Shown one piece after another: positions 4,811 through 5,397 of a DNA stretch of 5,397 nucleotides; position 1 is the first letter of the stretch; the number at the start of each line of letters is the position of its first letter. The stretch covers positions 1 to 5,397 of the forward strand of contig JAIOTF010000334.1 in NCBI GenBank assembly GCA_021107195.1, in the 5' to 3' direction. This DNA comes from Anaerolineaceae bacterium. GTDB lineage: Bacteria; Chloroflexota; Anaerolineae; Anaerolineales; Anaerolineaceae. A program made the translations under genes and the position numbers. The notes under the pieces were generated by a model. That model did not search any database and was not told the DNA's origin. It saw nothing but the letters and a program-made list of their open reading frames with translations.

Positions 4811-5013
4811 ATTACCCTGTCGCCTGATACTTGAACCTGAGCCAGGCTTGGTACAGCGCAAGTGAGGCGTGGCTTCCAGGGGGCACGGACGAATCCAATC
4901 CACGTCTGCAATACCCCGGATAATGTCTGATTTCCATAGGATATGTCAAAGGGGACTGTCGTCGCACCTGCGCTAGGTGCAGTGCAGGTGCAAGTGTTAG
5001 GCAACAAGGGAAT
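4811..5013. mobile_element. MITE-like element made of inverted repeat copies B and C
   Basis: The left end (4811 onward: ATTACCCTGTCGCCTGATAC) and the reverse complement of the right end (from 5013: ATTCCCTTGTTGCCTAACAC) are imperfect inverted repeats that can be followed for about 55 bp. The two arms are copies of the repeat in copy A: B on the minus strand (about 4811-4870) and C on the plus strand (4945-5013, with the GTCAAAGGGG flank). C also contains a local hairpin, CACCTGC (4965-4971) with GCAGGTG (4984-4990). There is no coding capacity, which fits a non-autonomous element. Its arms are diverged, so it is probably old. The mobilising transposase is unknown. Confidence 0.5.
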
Positions 5014-5056
5014 TTAACAACGGCGTAATCGCTCTGTTGTCCTGTTCAAGACTTTC

Positions 5057-5397
5057 TTAAAGTAGCAAAATGAGGTCACAAGTCTTGTTGGGATGAGCAT
5101 CATAAAAACGTCTGGCTTCTGGCAAATAGCGATGTTTTTGCTTGCCAATCAAGAGTCCGATCACGAGATTGTTGATACAGACCATAGCGTGTGCCATATT
5201 CCCTTTGGTCATACGCGTGCGATCTTCATTCAGGGTAACATCCCAACGATAATGTAATCCATTCTCTATCCCCCAATACGATCGGGTCATCTCAAGCAAT
5301 TTATCAGGTGAAGCTTCATCTCTGGATAAGCCAGTAAAACCGCAAACTGTTTGAATATTGACCTCACCAGTTTTGGTAGAGGTAACATGGCGTTCCA
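5057..5397 (-). CDS. ISAs1-family transposase, C-terminal part (cut by window edge)
   Basis: The frame is open from the window edge (5397) to a TAA at 5059-5057, giving about 112 residues. It contains WGIENGLHYRWDVTLNEDRTR, which matches the conserved C-terminal signature of ISAs1-type DDE transposases (form HWxIENxLHWxLDVxFxED), including the glutamate of the catalytic triad. This is followed by a helical tail. Upstream residues (ERHVTSTKTGE, then FTGLSRDEASPDKLLEMTR) continue the same family pattern. These enzymes cut and rejoin the ends of their own insertion sequence. Only the C-terminus is visible, so completeness cannot be judged; the family is usually several hundred residues long. The element's end should lie within about 100 bp downstream of the stop, but I could not identify its terminal repeat. 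Confidence 0.85.
   Translation of the reverse strand, partial: ERHVTSTKTGEVNIQTVCGFTGLSRDEASPDKLLEMTRSYWGIENGLHYRWDVTLNEDRTRMTKGNMAHAMVCINNLVIGLLIGKQKHRYLPEARRFYDAHPNKTCDLILLL

Noticed and set aside
4801..5007. Conserved small protein, because its peptide resembles one at 183-365
   Set aside because: The shared segment (…SLAQ.QVSGDRV.T) comes from the palindromic DNA repeat copies A and B. The reading frames have no start signals.

Overview
The window looks like an accessory region of a bacterial chromosome or large mobile element. It has three supported complete genes, one truncated transposase and an unusually dense set of short inverted and iterated repeats in the spacers. The organism cannot be fixed from the sequence. 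The gene mix (a DUF234-type ATPase, a small ParA with a ribbon-helix-helix partner, an ISAs1-type transposase, many palindromic intergenic repeats) and the good Shine-Dalgarno sites fit a bacterium. A Chloroflexota/Anaerolineae-like host is a guess from general resemblance only. No replication gene, rRNA, tRNA or CRISPR was seen.

Layout. Bases 1-371 hold no convincing gene: a 10-bp inverted repeat and one copy (A) of a palindromic repeat. Bases 372-1847 (minus) encode a 491-aa P-loop ATPase with a C-terminal DUF234/PD-(D/E)XK-like domain. It has a strong ribosome binding site and a promoter whose -10 box lies inside a 10-bp inverted repeat. Bases 1848-2432 are a long divergent control region: a promoter-like pair followed at once by a strong intrinsic terminator, an AT-rich palindrome, an extended -10 promoter, a cluster of 12-bp iterons and competing hairpins just before the next start codon. 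Bases 2433-3233 (plus) encode a ParA-family ATPase. Thirty-one bases on, 3265-3690 encode a 141-aa basic protein with a ribbon-helix-helix core. Bases 3691-5056 are non-coding and repeat-rich: a second and a third iteron cluster, a short relative (D) of repeat A, a perfect 17-bp inverted repeat and a roughly 200-bp MITE-like element (B/C). The last 341 bases (minus) are the C-terminal part of an ISAs1-family transposase cut by the window edge.

How it may work together. ParA plus a small DNA-binding partner is the standard two-protein layout of a DNA-segregation cassette. The same 12-bp unit, built on GCTGGC with GATGAC or GTCATC spacers, occurs 3 times just before the operon, 3 times just after it and 7 times about 0.55 kb further on. 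This is a good candidate for the centromere/operator bound by the ribbon-helix-helix protein. A second, unrelated repeat (CGATCCAGG, then TGTCAAC, then GACAAT) follows both operon-flanking clusters, so the cassette sits between two composite direct repeats. This segregation cassette and its sites are the most interesting content. The binding role is inferred from layout, not shown.
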